Shown here piece by piece: positions 1 through 7,102 of a DNA stretch of 35,400 nucleotides. The stretch is from Brevibacillus reuszeri. GTDB lineage: Bacteria > Bacillota > Bacilli > Brevibacillales > Brevibacillaceae. How positions within the stretch are numbered: the stretch's first letter is position 1; every line of letters starts with the position of its first letter. The notes beneath the pieces are model-generated. The model was not told where the DNA came from. It saw only the letters and a program-made list of their open reading frames with translations, and did not search any database. The position numbers and the translations under genes were made by a program. Location of the stretch: contig NZ_BEXF01000039.1 of the NCBI RefSeq assembly GCF_002897295.1, forward strand, positions 1 to 35,400. Reading direction: 5' to 3'.

Positions 1-126
1 GAGGTTTGCCGCCAACTTCCTTCAGATTCCACCTCACGGTGGACACCCTTGTCTTAGGCTAATGGTTACTACTGCCTTCACCATTCGGGACTTTAACCCT
101 AGAGATAACGCCCATGCTGGGCGCAC
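1..126 (-). mobile_element. Group II intron (bacterial class C), 5' end, cut by window edge
   Basis: Read on the minus strand, the segment starts with GTGCGCCCAGCATGGGCG at position 126. It continues with the class C domain I landmarks: GGGTTAAAGTCCCGAA, GTGAAGGCAGTAGTAACCA, TAGCCTAAGACAAGGGTGTCC and GGAATCTGAAGGAAG. From memory these follow the Oceanobacillus iheyensis intron almost block for block. GTGCG is the canonical intron 5' end. Only the first ~126 nt of domain I are inside the window; the reverse transcriptase gene and domains II-VI would lie to the left. Class C introns insert just after intrinsic terminators, and here the upstream exon is exactly such a hairpin followed by TTTTTCAT. 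Whether the intron is complete cannot be judged. Confidence 0.88.
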
Positions 127-159
127 ATGAAAAAGGAGTCTTCCATATGGAGGACTCCT
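127..159 (-). terminator. Terminator-like hairpin used as the intron insertion site
   Basis: On the minus strand an 11-bp stem (134-144 with 149-159, one G-T pair) closes a 4-base loop and is followed by TTTTTCAT and then the intron. It is the second terminator downstream of yeeI and forms the 5' exon of the group II intron. Confidence 0.8.
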
Positions 160-187
160 CTTCAATATTGCTATCCGGCTGACAAGC

Positions 188-221
188 AAAAAACAGACCT
201 ATGCTTGGAAACAAAGGTCTG
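188..221 (-). terminator. Intrinsic terminator of yeeI
   Basis: Minus-strand stem CAGACCT/AGGTCTG (7 bp, 14-base loop) is followed by six T residues, starting 11 bp after the yeeI stop codon. Confidence 0.85.
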
Positions 222-231
222 CTCCTGTGAA

Positions 232-951
232 TTATTCACTTAAATCAGCATTGTGGTAAACCTGCTGCACATCGTCCAGGTCTTCCAGTGCATCAATTAA
301 TTTTTCAAATTGAGCTTGTACATCTTCTGGCAGCTGTACTTCATTTTGCGCCAGCATGGTTAGCTCCGCTACGGAGAATTCTTTGATTCCAGCATTTTTG
401 ACAGCTTCCTGTACAGCGTGGAACTGATCAGGCTCTGCATAAACGATGACGGTTTCGTCCTCTTCTACGATGTCACGTACATCTACATCAGCTTCCATCA
501 AAATTTCGAGCACTTCGTCTGCAGATTTGCCCTCGAAACCAATTACAGCCGTAGCATCGAACATGTAGGCAACCGAACCACTTACTCCCATGTTTCCACC
601 ATTTTTATTGAAGGCAGCACGTACTTCAGAAGCTGTACGATTAACATTATTGGTCAGCGCATCTACGATAATCATGGAGCCATTTGGTCCAAAGCCTTCA
701 TAGCGAAGCTCATCGTAGTTTTCCTCTCCGCCGCCCTTTGCTTTCTCAATGGCGCGGTCAATAATCGCTCTCGGTACGTTGTACGTTTTGGCACGCTCCA
801 GTACAACCTTCAAGGCACGATTGGACTCAGGATCAGGTTCACCCTGCTTGGCAGCTACGTAAATCTCTTTCCCGAACTTCGCGTATACGCGACTGGTACT
901 CGCATCCTTGGACGCTTTTTTCTCCTTGATGTTATTCCACTTACGACCCAT
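232..951 (-). CDS. yeeI: YebC/PmpR family protein, YeeI type
   Basis: 239-residue member of the YebC/TACO1 family. The N-terminus MGRKWNNIKEKKASKDAS matches the Bacillus YeeI branch rather than classical YebC, which starts MAGHSKW. Other family blocks seen are the YDELRYEGFGPNGSMI segment, NRTASEVRAAFNKNGGN and a C-terminal LEDLDDVQQVYHN. Family members were first called transcriptional regulators; more recent work places YebC-type proteins in translation, where they help ribosomes through stalling sequences such as polyproline. The protein should be cytoplasmic. It is a single gene: a terminator of the upstream gene lies at 1070-1114 and its own terminators follow the stop. The ATG at 951 is preceded by a purine-rich GAGAGTGGGA. 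Confidence 0.93.
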   Translation of the reverse strand: MGRKWNNIKEKKASKDASTSRVYAKFGKEIYVAAKQGEPDPESNRALKVVLERAKTYNVPRAIIDRAIEKAKGGGEENYDELRYEGFGPNGSMIIVDALTNNVNRTASEVRAAFNKNGGNMGVSGSVAYMFDATAVIGFEGKSADEVLEILMEADVDVRDIVEEDETVIVYAEPDQFHAVQEAVKNAGIKEFSVAELTMLAQNEVQLPEDVQAQFEKLIDALEDLDDVQQVYHNADLSE

Positions 952-1029
952 ACAGTCCCACTCTCTTTCCTTACACGATTAAATGAATGAAATAGAAAAC
1001 TAGTCTCTCCTGTACTTTTACAAGAAAAG

Positions 1030-1035
1030 ATTATA
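1030..1035 (-). promoter_or_regulatory. Candidate -10 of yeeI
   Basis: Perfect TATAAT on the minus strand, about 80 bp upstream of the yeeI start and downstream of the preceding terminator. No convincing -35 hexamer is seen. Confidence 0.4.
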
Positions 1036-1069
1036 CATCAATTGAAACGTAATGTTTGCAGTAAATCAG

Positions 1070-1114
1070 AAAAAACTAGGTCATCTCGCAAGCTTTTGTG
1101 AGCATACTCCTAGT
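1070..1114 (-). terminator. Two-part terminator hairpin between 1268-2053 gene and yeeI
   Basis: Outer stem ACTAGG/CCTAGT (1075-1080 with 1109-1114) and inner stem CTCACAA/TTGCGAG are followed by TTTTTT on the minus strand. It most simply ends the gene at 1268-2053. A TGATATAAT extended -10-like sequence lies just upstream (1127-1135), so an attenuator role in a long yeeI leader is the alternative. Confidence 0.7.
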
Positions 1115-1267
1115 GTGCCTTCTTATATTATATCATTTTCAGGGGTACCTACTCTAGAGGTGCGTCAGAAAAACCCGCAAAGCGCTGATGAACGCAAGCG
1201 TTGCTAGATAAAAGAGAGTAGCTATCTGGATAGGCGTGATCGGTTTCCACGACTCTTTCAAGCGTCT

Positions 1268-2053
1268 TTACTTGGTAGTAGGCTCGTTTACCTCGTTTTC
1301 GTTTGAAGCAAGCAGGGGAAAACCAGCACGACTCCAGAGCCATAATGGCGTATGTACGTCAATCGGTGCGAAGCTGCTGCCATGAAGCGCTCTCTCCCAA
1401 GCACTGGCTACTGCTTGCCGATCTTGAGCGGTTCCGCGTAAAACCTCAGACGTGCAGAGTCCCAGCTTTACCGTTGCTTGCAAAATGTGCGTATCTGGTG
1501 CAATCGTAATCAGCTCGCGAGACTTCCAGCTAATCCCCACATACGACTCCATGACATACAGCCAATAATGAAAGAGCTTCGGTCCCGACAAATAGGGAAA
1601 ATCCGTTTTCCGTTGCATCTGCATAATCCTTTGCAGCTGTGCGATATCGTAATCTGCTGATTCGATCAAACCTAAAACATCCATTTTCCCAGAAGATCGG
1701 ACGATACCACTTGCGACGCGATGCCATATTTCCGGATGGCGATTGGGCTGGAGGGCTACACGGTGCCGAAGTAACACATGGCGCAGATCCTCCAAGCTGC
1801 TACCTGCTACCGTTTGTGGATCAAAAACCCAGCGAGAAGGTTCGTCGAGATAGCATTCTGCAATCCCTTTCCAGAGTGTATATGAATTTCTTTGGTAGTT
1901 CAGTGACATTCCTAGCGTCAATACATTTGGCCATTCGCGCTTGGGTATCGTTCCGATCAGCGCATCTTCGGGCATGACCTCACCGCCCAAGAGACCGTCG
2001 GCATGCATTTGGACTAATTCTTCTACCTTTCGGATCAAATCATCATTTCTCAT
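1268..2053 (-). CDS. Hypothetical protein, weak HhH-GPD DNA glycosylase resemblance
   Basis: 261 residues, no signal peptide or membrane segment. I do not recognise the family with certainty. The middle reads like a helix-hairpin-helix glycosylase: a FPYLSGPKLFHYWLYVM stretch at about 152-168 in the place of the LPGVGxKxA hairpin, and APDTHILQATVKLGL at about 185-199 like the VDTHV block carrying the catalytic Asp of EndoIII/MutY-type enzymes (Asp187 here). No Fe-S cysteine cluster is present. The start chosen is the second of two adjacent ATGs because GGGGGAG lies 4-5 bases before it. A weak -10 (TATAAG, 2075-2080) lies upstream. Alternative: an unrelated helical protein with a chance match. 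Expressed on its own, ending at the 1070-1114 terminator. Confidence 0.8.
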   Translation of the reverse strand: MRNDDLIRKVEELVQMHADGLLGGEVMPEDALIGTIPKREWPNVLTLGMSLNYQRNSYTLWKGIAECYLDEPSRWVFDPQTVAGSSLEDLRHVLLRHRVALQPNRHPEIWHRVASGIVRSSGKMDVLGLIESADYDIAQLQRIMQMQRKTDFPYLSGPKLFHYWLYVMESYVGISWKSRELITIAPDTHILQATVKLGLCTSEVLRGTAQDRQAVASAWERALHGSSFAPIDVHTPLWLWSRAGFPLLASNENEVNEPTTK

Positions 2054-2143
2054 CATACTCCCCCATGCTTGTATCTTATACGAATTCTCTCGAACAAGAA
2101 ATGTAACTTAACGCTATCGAAGCGTACAATCCGATCCAACTCG

Positions 2144-2174
2144 AAAAAGGAGCCCCTTACCAAAAGGCTCCTTT
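2144..2174 (-). terminator. Terminator of the SufR-like regulator gene
   Basis: Stem AAAGGAGCC/GGCTCCTTT (9 bp, 11-base loop) with five T residues after it on the minus strand. Confidence 0.85.
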
Positions 2175-2229
2175 CCTATTTGGGACAACCCTCTACTTAC
2201 AAGTGCCATCCCGTTACATTCGCACACAT

Positions 2230-2898
2230 TCACTCAGGAGAGTCTTCTGATTTGATCCAATACACACAGCGATTGTCGCCTTTCAGGATATGCTCGCCTC
2301 TTGAGACCTGCGTACCGTCTCCAAGAACGTCCTGGAACATTTCCAGCTCTTTCTTGCAAATGTCCGTACAGGCTTTGGCTGCCTCGCAAATCGGACAATG
2401 CTTCTCCACAAAGTAAAACGAGCCATCGGGATTCTCGATAATTTCTGCCATATATCCTTCAGCTGTTCGGGATTCCGCGAAAGCCTCTAATTTTTCCTTC
2501 AACGGAAGAGTCACCAGTGCTTTGCTCTGATATTCCTTGATTAGCTTGCTGTTTCGGATCTCCAGTAGCTTATCTAAGCCTTCTTCTCCGAACGCTTCCT
2601 TCATTGATTCGATCAAGCTGACTGTAAGATCAGCGTACCCATCGGGAAAAAGCCGATTTGCCTCGGTGGTAAGCCTCCACAGCTTTGCAGGTCGGCCCAT
2701 CGCTCTGGCTTCTTCCGTAAATGTAACCAGCTCTTGCTCCTGCAAATCGTACAAATGTTGGCGTACAGCCATCGCAGTAACTCCAAGCTCGCTTGCCAAC
2801 TGATTGGCATCCATAGGTCCGGCATGCTTGAGCAATTTTACTATGGCTCTTCTTGTTCTTTCGGCACCTTCTTTTGCCTGAGAATTCGCTTTTTTCAT
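2230..2898 (-). CDS. SufR-like iron-sulfur winged-helix transcriptional regulator
   Basis: 222 residues. An N-terminal winged helix (about 12-85) has a recognition region AVRQHLYDLQEQ and a wing with the GRPAKLW motif typical of SufR/DeoR-like repressors. The C-terminal part has a cysteine cluster: Cys168, 171, 177, 181 and 211, where C168-X12-C181 plus the distal Cys211 follow the spacing of SufR-type cluster ligands. This suggests an Fe-S cofactor sensing iron, oxygen or redox state. The start is the ATG at 2898: GAAGGTGA precedes it at the right distance, and the upstream in-frame extension is hydrophobic leader DNA. It is divergent from the MFS gene, and palindromic TTTATAAAG elements sit in the shared region. 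It probably represses the exporter and itself. Confidence 0.85.
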   Translation of the reverse strand: MKKANSQAKEGAERTRRAIVKLLKHAGPMDANQLASELGVTAMAVRQHLYDLQEQELVTFTEEARAMGRPAKLWRLTTEANRLFPDGYADLTVSLIESMKEAFGEEGLDKLLEIRNSKLIKEYQSKALVTLPLKEKLEAFAESRTAEGYMAEIIENPDGSFYFVEKHCPICEAAKACTDICKKELEMFQDVLGDGTQVSRGEHILKGDNRCVYWIKSEDSPE

Positions 2899-2928
2899 TG
2901 CATTCACCTTCATCTTTGGCTCTATCGA

Positions 2929-3001
2929 CATTATAAAGAAAAATATTGACAAAGTCAAAATCGTTGGTATATTTTGTTTGTACAGATTTAACTTTATAAA
3001 G
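2929..3001. promoter_or_regulatory. Candidate paired operators of the SufR-like regulator
   Basis: Two related dyads flank the exporter promoter: CATTATAAAG (2929-2938) and the perfect palindrome CTTTATAAAG (2992-3001). Both are followed by AA, giving a repeated TTATAAAGAA. The first abuts the -35 and the second lies downstream of the -10, a good arrangement for repression by a dimeric winged-helix protein. Assignment to this regulator is inferred from position. Confidence 0.5.
2946..2973 (+). promoter_or_regulatory. SigA-type promoter of the MFS gene
   Basis: TTGACA (2946-2951), 16-bp spacer, TATATT (2968-2973). Confidence 0.7.
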
Positions 3002-3065
3002 AATTTAGTTTAAAAACATCCAGATACGACATGAACTTTACCATTCTTGAGGGAAGGTGAACATT

Positions 3066-4413
3066 TTGTCATCTGCACAAAGCATTTTTGGACCACGCTA
3101 TCTCGCATTATCGATTGGCATTATTTTGGCAGCAATGACGATCGGGTTTGAAGGTTTAGCCGTAACAACGGTTGCCCCCGCCATTGCTGGAGATTTGCAA
3201 GGACTTCACCTCTTCGGCTGGATTTTCAGCGCTTATCTGCTAGCACAAATTGTTGGTACGTTGGTAATTGGTCGCCAAATTGACAGGAGTGGGCCGGCTT
3301 TGCTTTTTACGATTGCCATTCTCTTGTTTGCAATTGGCCTAATCGTAGCTGCCGTCGCAACAAACATGTATGTGCTGATCGGCTCGCGCGCGCTGCAAGG
3401 CTTTGGAGCTGGCGCCATGTATACGTGCATATACACAGCCATCTCACTCAGCTATCCGGATGAGCTACGGGCCAAAATATTGGGTGCACTCGGGACAGCC
3501 TACGTTTTGCCTTCGATGCTCGGTCCATATGTTGCTGGTGTAATTGCCCAGCAGTGGTCGTGGCGATTTGTTTTCTGGGGCGTACTTCCCTTTTTGCTTC
3601 TCGCAGTGATCCTCAGTCTGCCTGTTTTTCGCAAACTAAAAATACCTCGCGTCCAAGCCAGCAATGAAGCAGGCGGCGTGGTAGGTCTGTCTGTTCTGCT
3701 TGCCATCGGAACCGGACTGTTCCTGAGCGGGCTTGGCATGCTTCCGAAAGCTTTAGGCATTGTACTTTTGGTAATTGGCCTCGCTCTCATGATACAGCCG
3801 TTACGAAAGCTTCTTCCCTCTGGCACGTTTACATTTCGCTCAGGACTATCATCTCTCATTGCCTCTCGCGGATTGTTTTTTGCAGCATATGTGTGCACGC
3901 AGAACTTTTTAGTGCTTGCTTTGACAAATACAAAAGGATTATCTGCTGACTCAGCCGGGCTGATTGTAGCTAGCGCAGCTCTGAGCTGGTGCATCGTAGC
4001 CATCTTGCAGGCACGCTGGGACGCGGCAGATCAGGGAAGAGGTCGAAATAAACGAATCATTGCTGGTATCCTGCTGATGATTCTCGGGATCGCCATCATG
4101 GTTTGGGTGCCTGCCCTCAATATCGTGCTCGCAGTCATCGGTGAAATCATTGCGGGGATTGGCATAGGCTTGGCTCATACCATTAGTGGTACCCTTGCCT
4201 TCTCCTTTTCCAAGGAGGGGGAATCCGGGCAGGTTTCTGGAAGCTTGCAATTTGCCGATTCGTTTACGCCTGGTGTAGCAGTTGGGATTGGCGGGGATGT
4301 CCATGGAGAATGGAATTACAGTAGCTATGGTGTTTAACCTGCTATTGGTATTGCTCAGTTTGTTTGCGAGCGGGCGAACCAGGCATGCCCAATCGGCAAA
4401 CCACTCCTCTTGA
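3066..4413 (+). pseudogene. MFS drug-efflux-type transporter, frameshifted near its 3' end
   Basis: Major facilitator, EmrB/QacA-like by sequence: an early VTTVAPAIAGDL segment, the loop motif GRQIDRSG after helix 2, and GPYVAGVIAQQWSWRFVFW near helix 5. The frame read from the start closes at 4337 with a hydrophilic tail. Moving frame at the GGGG run (4293-4296) restores a normal last helix, MVFNLLLVLLSLFASG, to a stop at 4411-4413. A single extra G explains this, so the gene is either a recent pseudogene losing its last membrane segment or carries a sequencing error. The TTG at 3066 is preferred: AAGGTG lies 5-6 bases before it, whereas the GTG at 3057 lies inside that ribosome site. Likely controlled by the divergent SufR-like regulator. 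Confidence 0.82.
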
Positions 4414-4416
4414 TGC

Positions 4417-4444
4417 AAAAAAAGGGCTGCCTCTTAGCAGCCCT
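4417..4444 (-). terminator. Terminator of selO
   Basis: Stem AGGGCTGC/GCAGCCCT with a 6-base loop and seven T residues on the minus strand. On the plus strand no T run follows. Confidence 0.85.
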
Positions 4445-4477
4445 CCTACAAAGCCTTATCATTTAATTTTCTTTCAA

Positions 4478-5947
4478 TCAAGTACCACAATACGTCTGGT
4501 AAGGGCGATTCGAGCATGGCGGCAGTGCGGCATATTCCTCTTGTTCAGGGGAGTATGCGTACGGGTTTGCCAGTACAGCGAGCAAACGCTTCATCACACT
4601 GTAGTCGCCTTTTTGTACCGCCGCCTCCAGCGCCTCTTCTACCCGATAGTTGCGTGGAATGACCGCCGGATTACTGCTGCGCATGAGCTGAAGAGAATCA
4701 GCCTTTGACTCCTCCTGTCTTGCAAGCCTTGCTTGCCACTGCTCATGCCACTGAGTAAATTCCTCAGCGCCAAAAAGGGGCATTTCCTCCGGCTTCTCCA
4801 AGGTCAATGCTCGGAATGTATTTGTAAAATCTGCACGCTCTTTTTGCATGATACCGAGTAAGCCTTCTATCAATGCTTCGTCCTCGGGCTCTTCATTGAA
4901 AATACCCAGCTTCGCTCTCATCCCGCTCACCCAGTTGCCGCGATACTGCTCTGCAAATTGCGAAATGGCTTCCTCTCCCAATTTAAGAGCCTGCTCTTCG
5001 CTGCTATCCAATAGCGGCAACAAGGTTTCGGCAAAACGTGCGAGGTTCCAGACAGCAATATACGGTTGATTGCCGTATGCATAGCGGCCTTGCGTATCAA
5101 TGGAGCTGAAAACCGTCTCTGGGTCGTAGTCATCCATGAAGGCACAGGGTCCATAATCGATCGTTTCTCCACTCAGGGCCATGTTGTCCGTGTTCATTAC
5201 CCCGTGAATAAACCCGACGAGCTGCCATTTGGCAATCAGCGCAGCCTGACGCTTGATTACCTGTTTCAGTAAGAAAAGATAGCGGTTTTCCTCAGCCAGC
5301 CCTTCTGGATAATGTCTTTCCAGCGTGTAGTCAGCCAGAGCTCGCAGCTCCTGCTCCGAGCACCATGCCGCAGCGTATTGAAAGGTACCTACACGGATAT
5401 GACTAGCTGCCACACGGGTCAAAACAGCCCCCGGCTGCACCGTTTCACGATAGATTGGCTCACCTGTAGATACAACCGCCAAGCTTCGTGTGGTAGGAAT
5501 CCCAAGTCCATGCATCGCTTCACTGATGATATACTCGCGCAGCATTGGTCCAAGTGCCGCTTTCCCATCCCCTCGACGTGAATAGGGAGTTCGCCCTGAT
5601 CCCTTCAGCTGAATATCAAATCGTTCACCTTTCGGGGTAATTTGTTCGCCTAACAGCAGAGCCCGCCCGTCTCCGAGCATCGTAAAGTGCCCGAATTGAT
5701 GGCCCGCATATGCTTGTGCAAGCGGAAAAGCTCCTTCTGGAGTTTCGTTTCCAGCTAGTACGTCAGCCGCTTGCTCTAGTCCCTGAAAATTCAAGCCCAA
5801 GGCTGCTGCCAATGGTTCATTTAGCATGATGACCTGTGGCGAGCCTACAGGATTTTGATTAACCTTGGTAAAATAAGTAGTTGGCAAACTCGCATAACTG
5901 TTGTCAAAGTTCCATCCTGGCTCAACTCTCGCTTGATTATCGGTCAT
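4478..5947 (-). CDS. selO: Protein adenylyltransferase SelO (YdiU/UPF0061)
   Basis: 489 residues, full family length. SelO is a pseudokinase-fold enzyme that binds ATP in flipped orientation and transfers AMP to protein hydroxyl groups (AMPylation), linked to oxidative stress. Seen here: the ATP-binding QLKGSGRTPYSRRGDGKA segment with Lys115 and the two Arg residues, Glu139 in MLREYIISE, and the catalytic HGVMNTDNMALSG block with Asp254/Asn255 followed by Asp264 in DYGPCAFMD. These match the known SelO base and metal ligands with a small offset. The tail ends PYQTYCGT, keeping the cysteine near the C-terminus found in many bacterial SelO proteins in place of selenocysteine. Single gene with its own terminator, convergent with the MFS gene. 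Confidence 0.95.
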   Translation of the reverse strand: MTDNQARVEPGWNFDNSYASLPTTYFTKVNQNPVGSPQVIMLNEPLAAALGLNFQGLEQAADVLAGNETPEGAFPLAQAYAGHQFGHFTMLGDGRALLLGEQITPKGERFDIQLKGSGRTPYSRRGDGKAALGPMLREYIISEAMHGLGIPTTRSLAVVSTGEPIYRETVQPGAVLTRVAASHIRVGTFQYAAAWCSEQELRALADYTLERHYPEGLAEENRYLFLLKQVIKRQAALIAKWQLVGFIHGVMNTDNMALSGETIDYGPCAFMDDYDPETVFSSIDTQGRYAYGNQPYIAVWNLARFAETLLPLLDSSEEQALKLGEEAISQFAEQYRGNWVSGMRAKLGIFNEEPEDEALIEGLLGIMQKERADFTNTFRALTLEKPEEMPLFGAEEFTQWHEQWQARLARQEESKADSLQLMRSSNPAVIPRNYRVEEALEAAVQKGDYSVMKRLLAVLANPYAYSPEQEEYAALPPCSNRPYQTYCGT

Positions 5948-6028
5948 GGCAACTCCTTATAAACGATATTTTTTGGCACTCTTCTTTCCACCTCAAGGAG
6001 CCTTTTTAGTGTTTACTTCTTCCAATTT

Positions 6029-6034
6029 ATTATA
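6029..6034 (-). promoter_or_regulatory. Candidate -10 of selO
   Basis: TATAAT on the minus strand about 80 bp upstream of selO; the -35 region is weak. Confidence 0.4.
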
Positions 6035-6194
6035 AGCCTTTTGCTACCCCGCGTCCTGACATTCTCATTATCAGTAACACTTTAGCAGCTTCGCTTACTG
6101 GTTATAGTTGAAAGAAGATATCTATATCGTTTTCTACCGTCAGGAAACGCGAGCAGCTCCCGTCTGGGCTTTTACCAGGGATAGAAACTCCAAA

Positions 6195-6836
6195 CTAGCT
6201 ATTGGAGGCAGACGCTCGAATTAGGTACACACATTGCCTCGCACCTTTGGCTACACAATCTGGCCGCTCTACCTGTGCTGCAAGCAGCATTTGATAGGAG
6301 CTAAGCTCTCTTTCACAAATCACTTCATAGCGATTCGCAATTTTAAAGTAAGGACAATTATGCTGGGTCATCGAAAAGGTATTTTCGCTATGCTGCTCCC
6401 ATTTGGTCATGAATCCATTCGCATCCTGAATTTCTGCCAGCTCTGCCACTCTGTCAGAAAGGTCCTTGCCTTGCATTCTGGCTTCATATCTTTCCAAAAA
6501 TCTTTCCTGCTGTCTTTTGAAAAAATCGGAGAGTCTGTCTTCTCCCTCTTCGCTGGCCATATGGTCAAGCAGTTCCACGGCTAATTGCCCGTAATCACTA
6601 GGAAACTGCTCCTGTCCAAGTAGCGTCAACGAATAATAATGCATCGGTCTGCCAGGCTGATGACGTCCCAGGCTGTATTGCACGTATCCGTCCTTTTCCA
6701 GATGAACCATCTGTCTGCTTACAGCCACTTTCGTTAAACCAAGCTTGTGCTGAAGTTCTTTTGTACTCATTTGGCCGTTCGTTTTTAGCAATAAAAGAAT
6801 ATAGTCACGTGTCGATAATCGCTTATTCATACTCAT
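6195..6836 (-). CDS. Second SufR-like iron-sulfur regulator
   Basis: 213 residues. Winged helix at about 8-75 with recognition segment TKVAVSRQMVHLEKDG and a GRPMHYYSLT wing. The C-terminal part carries Cys161-X12-Cys174-X19-Cys194-X7-Cys202, the arrangement expected for an Fe-S cluster of the SufR type (first spacing X12 identical to the regulator at 2230-2898). The two regulators are paralogues but differ in cysteine number. It is divergent from murB and an IscA-type Fe-S assembly gene, which fits a role sensing cluster supply. No strong ribosome site precedes the ATG; instead a 9-bp inverted repeat ends only a few bases upstream (6842-6875). I see no clear terminator between it and selO. 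Confidence 0.83.
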   Translation of the reverse strand: MSMNKRLSTRDYILLLLKTNGQMSTKELQHKLGLTKVAVSRQMVHLEKDGYVQYSLGRHQPGRPMHYYSLTLLGQEQFPSDYGQLAVELLDHMASEEGEDRLSDFFKRQQERFLERYEARMQGKDLSDRVAELAEIQDANGFMTKWEQHSENTFSMTQHNCPYFKIANRYEVICERELSSYQMLLAAQVERPDCVAKGARQCVYLIRASASNS

Positions 6837-6841
6837 TCATC

Positions 6842-6875
6842 GACTGCCACAAGTACCAGGCTTCCTGTGGCAGTC
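6842..6875. repeat. Inverted repeat before the second SufR-like gene
   Basis: GACTGCCAC (6842-6850) and GTGGCAGTC (6867-6875) are perfect complements, with a further CAGG/CCTG pairing inside. It could be an operator or an mRNA hairpin limiting access to the start codon at 6836. Confidence 0.6.
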
Positions 6876-7022
6876 ATCCCTCCCTTCGTAATCAGCCTGA
6901 CATCCGAGTTGTACCCGAAACCAAGCTGGTATTTATATTCTGGCTGGATAATCGGTATACAACGAGCTTTCCAACGCCTATGCAAAAGGATTCGGCAGGT
7001 TTATTTTTAATACTAAACTTTT

Positions 7023-7052
7023 TTGTTGAATATGTTTAATTTATTGTATTAT
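7023..7052 (+). promoter_or_regulatory. Promoter of murB-iscA
   Basis: TTGTTG (7023-7028), 18-bp spacer, TATTAT (7047-7052), about 50 bp before the murB start. Confidence 0.5.
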
Positions 7053-7102
7053 ACTGTTGGTGAATTGTCGAGGAATCATTTTCCTAAAAGGTGGGTGAGA
7101 TT

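Noticed and set aside
418..990. 190-codon open frame on the plus strand
   Set aside because: Antisense to the well-conserved yeeI; no plausible product.
3500..4003. 167-codon open frame on the minus strand
   Set aside because: Antisense shadow of the MFS gene with no family resemblance and no ribosome site.
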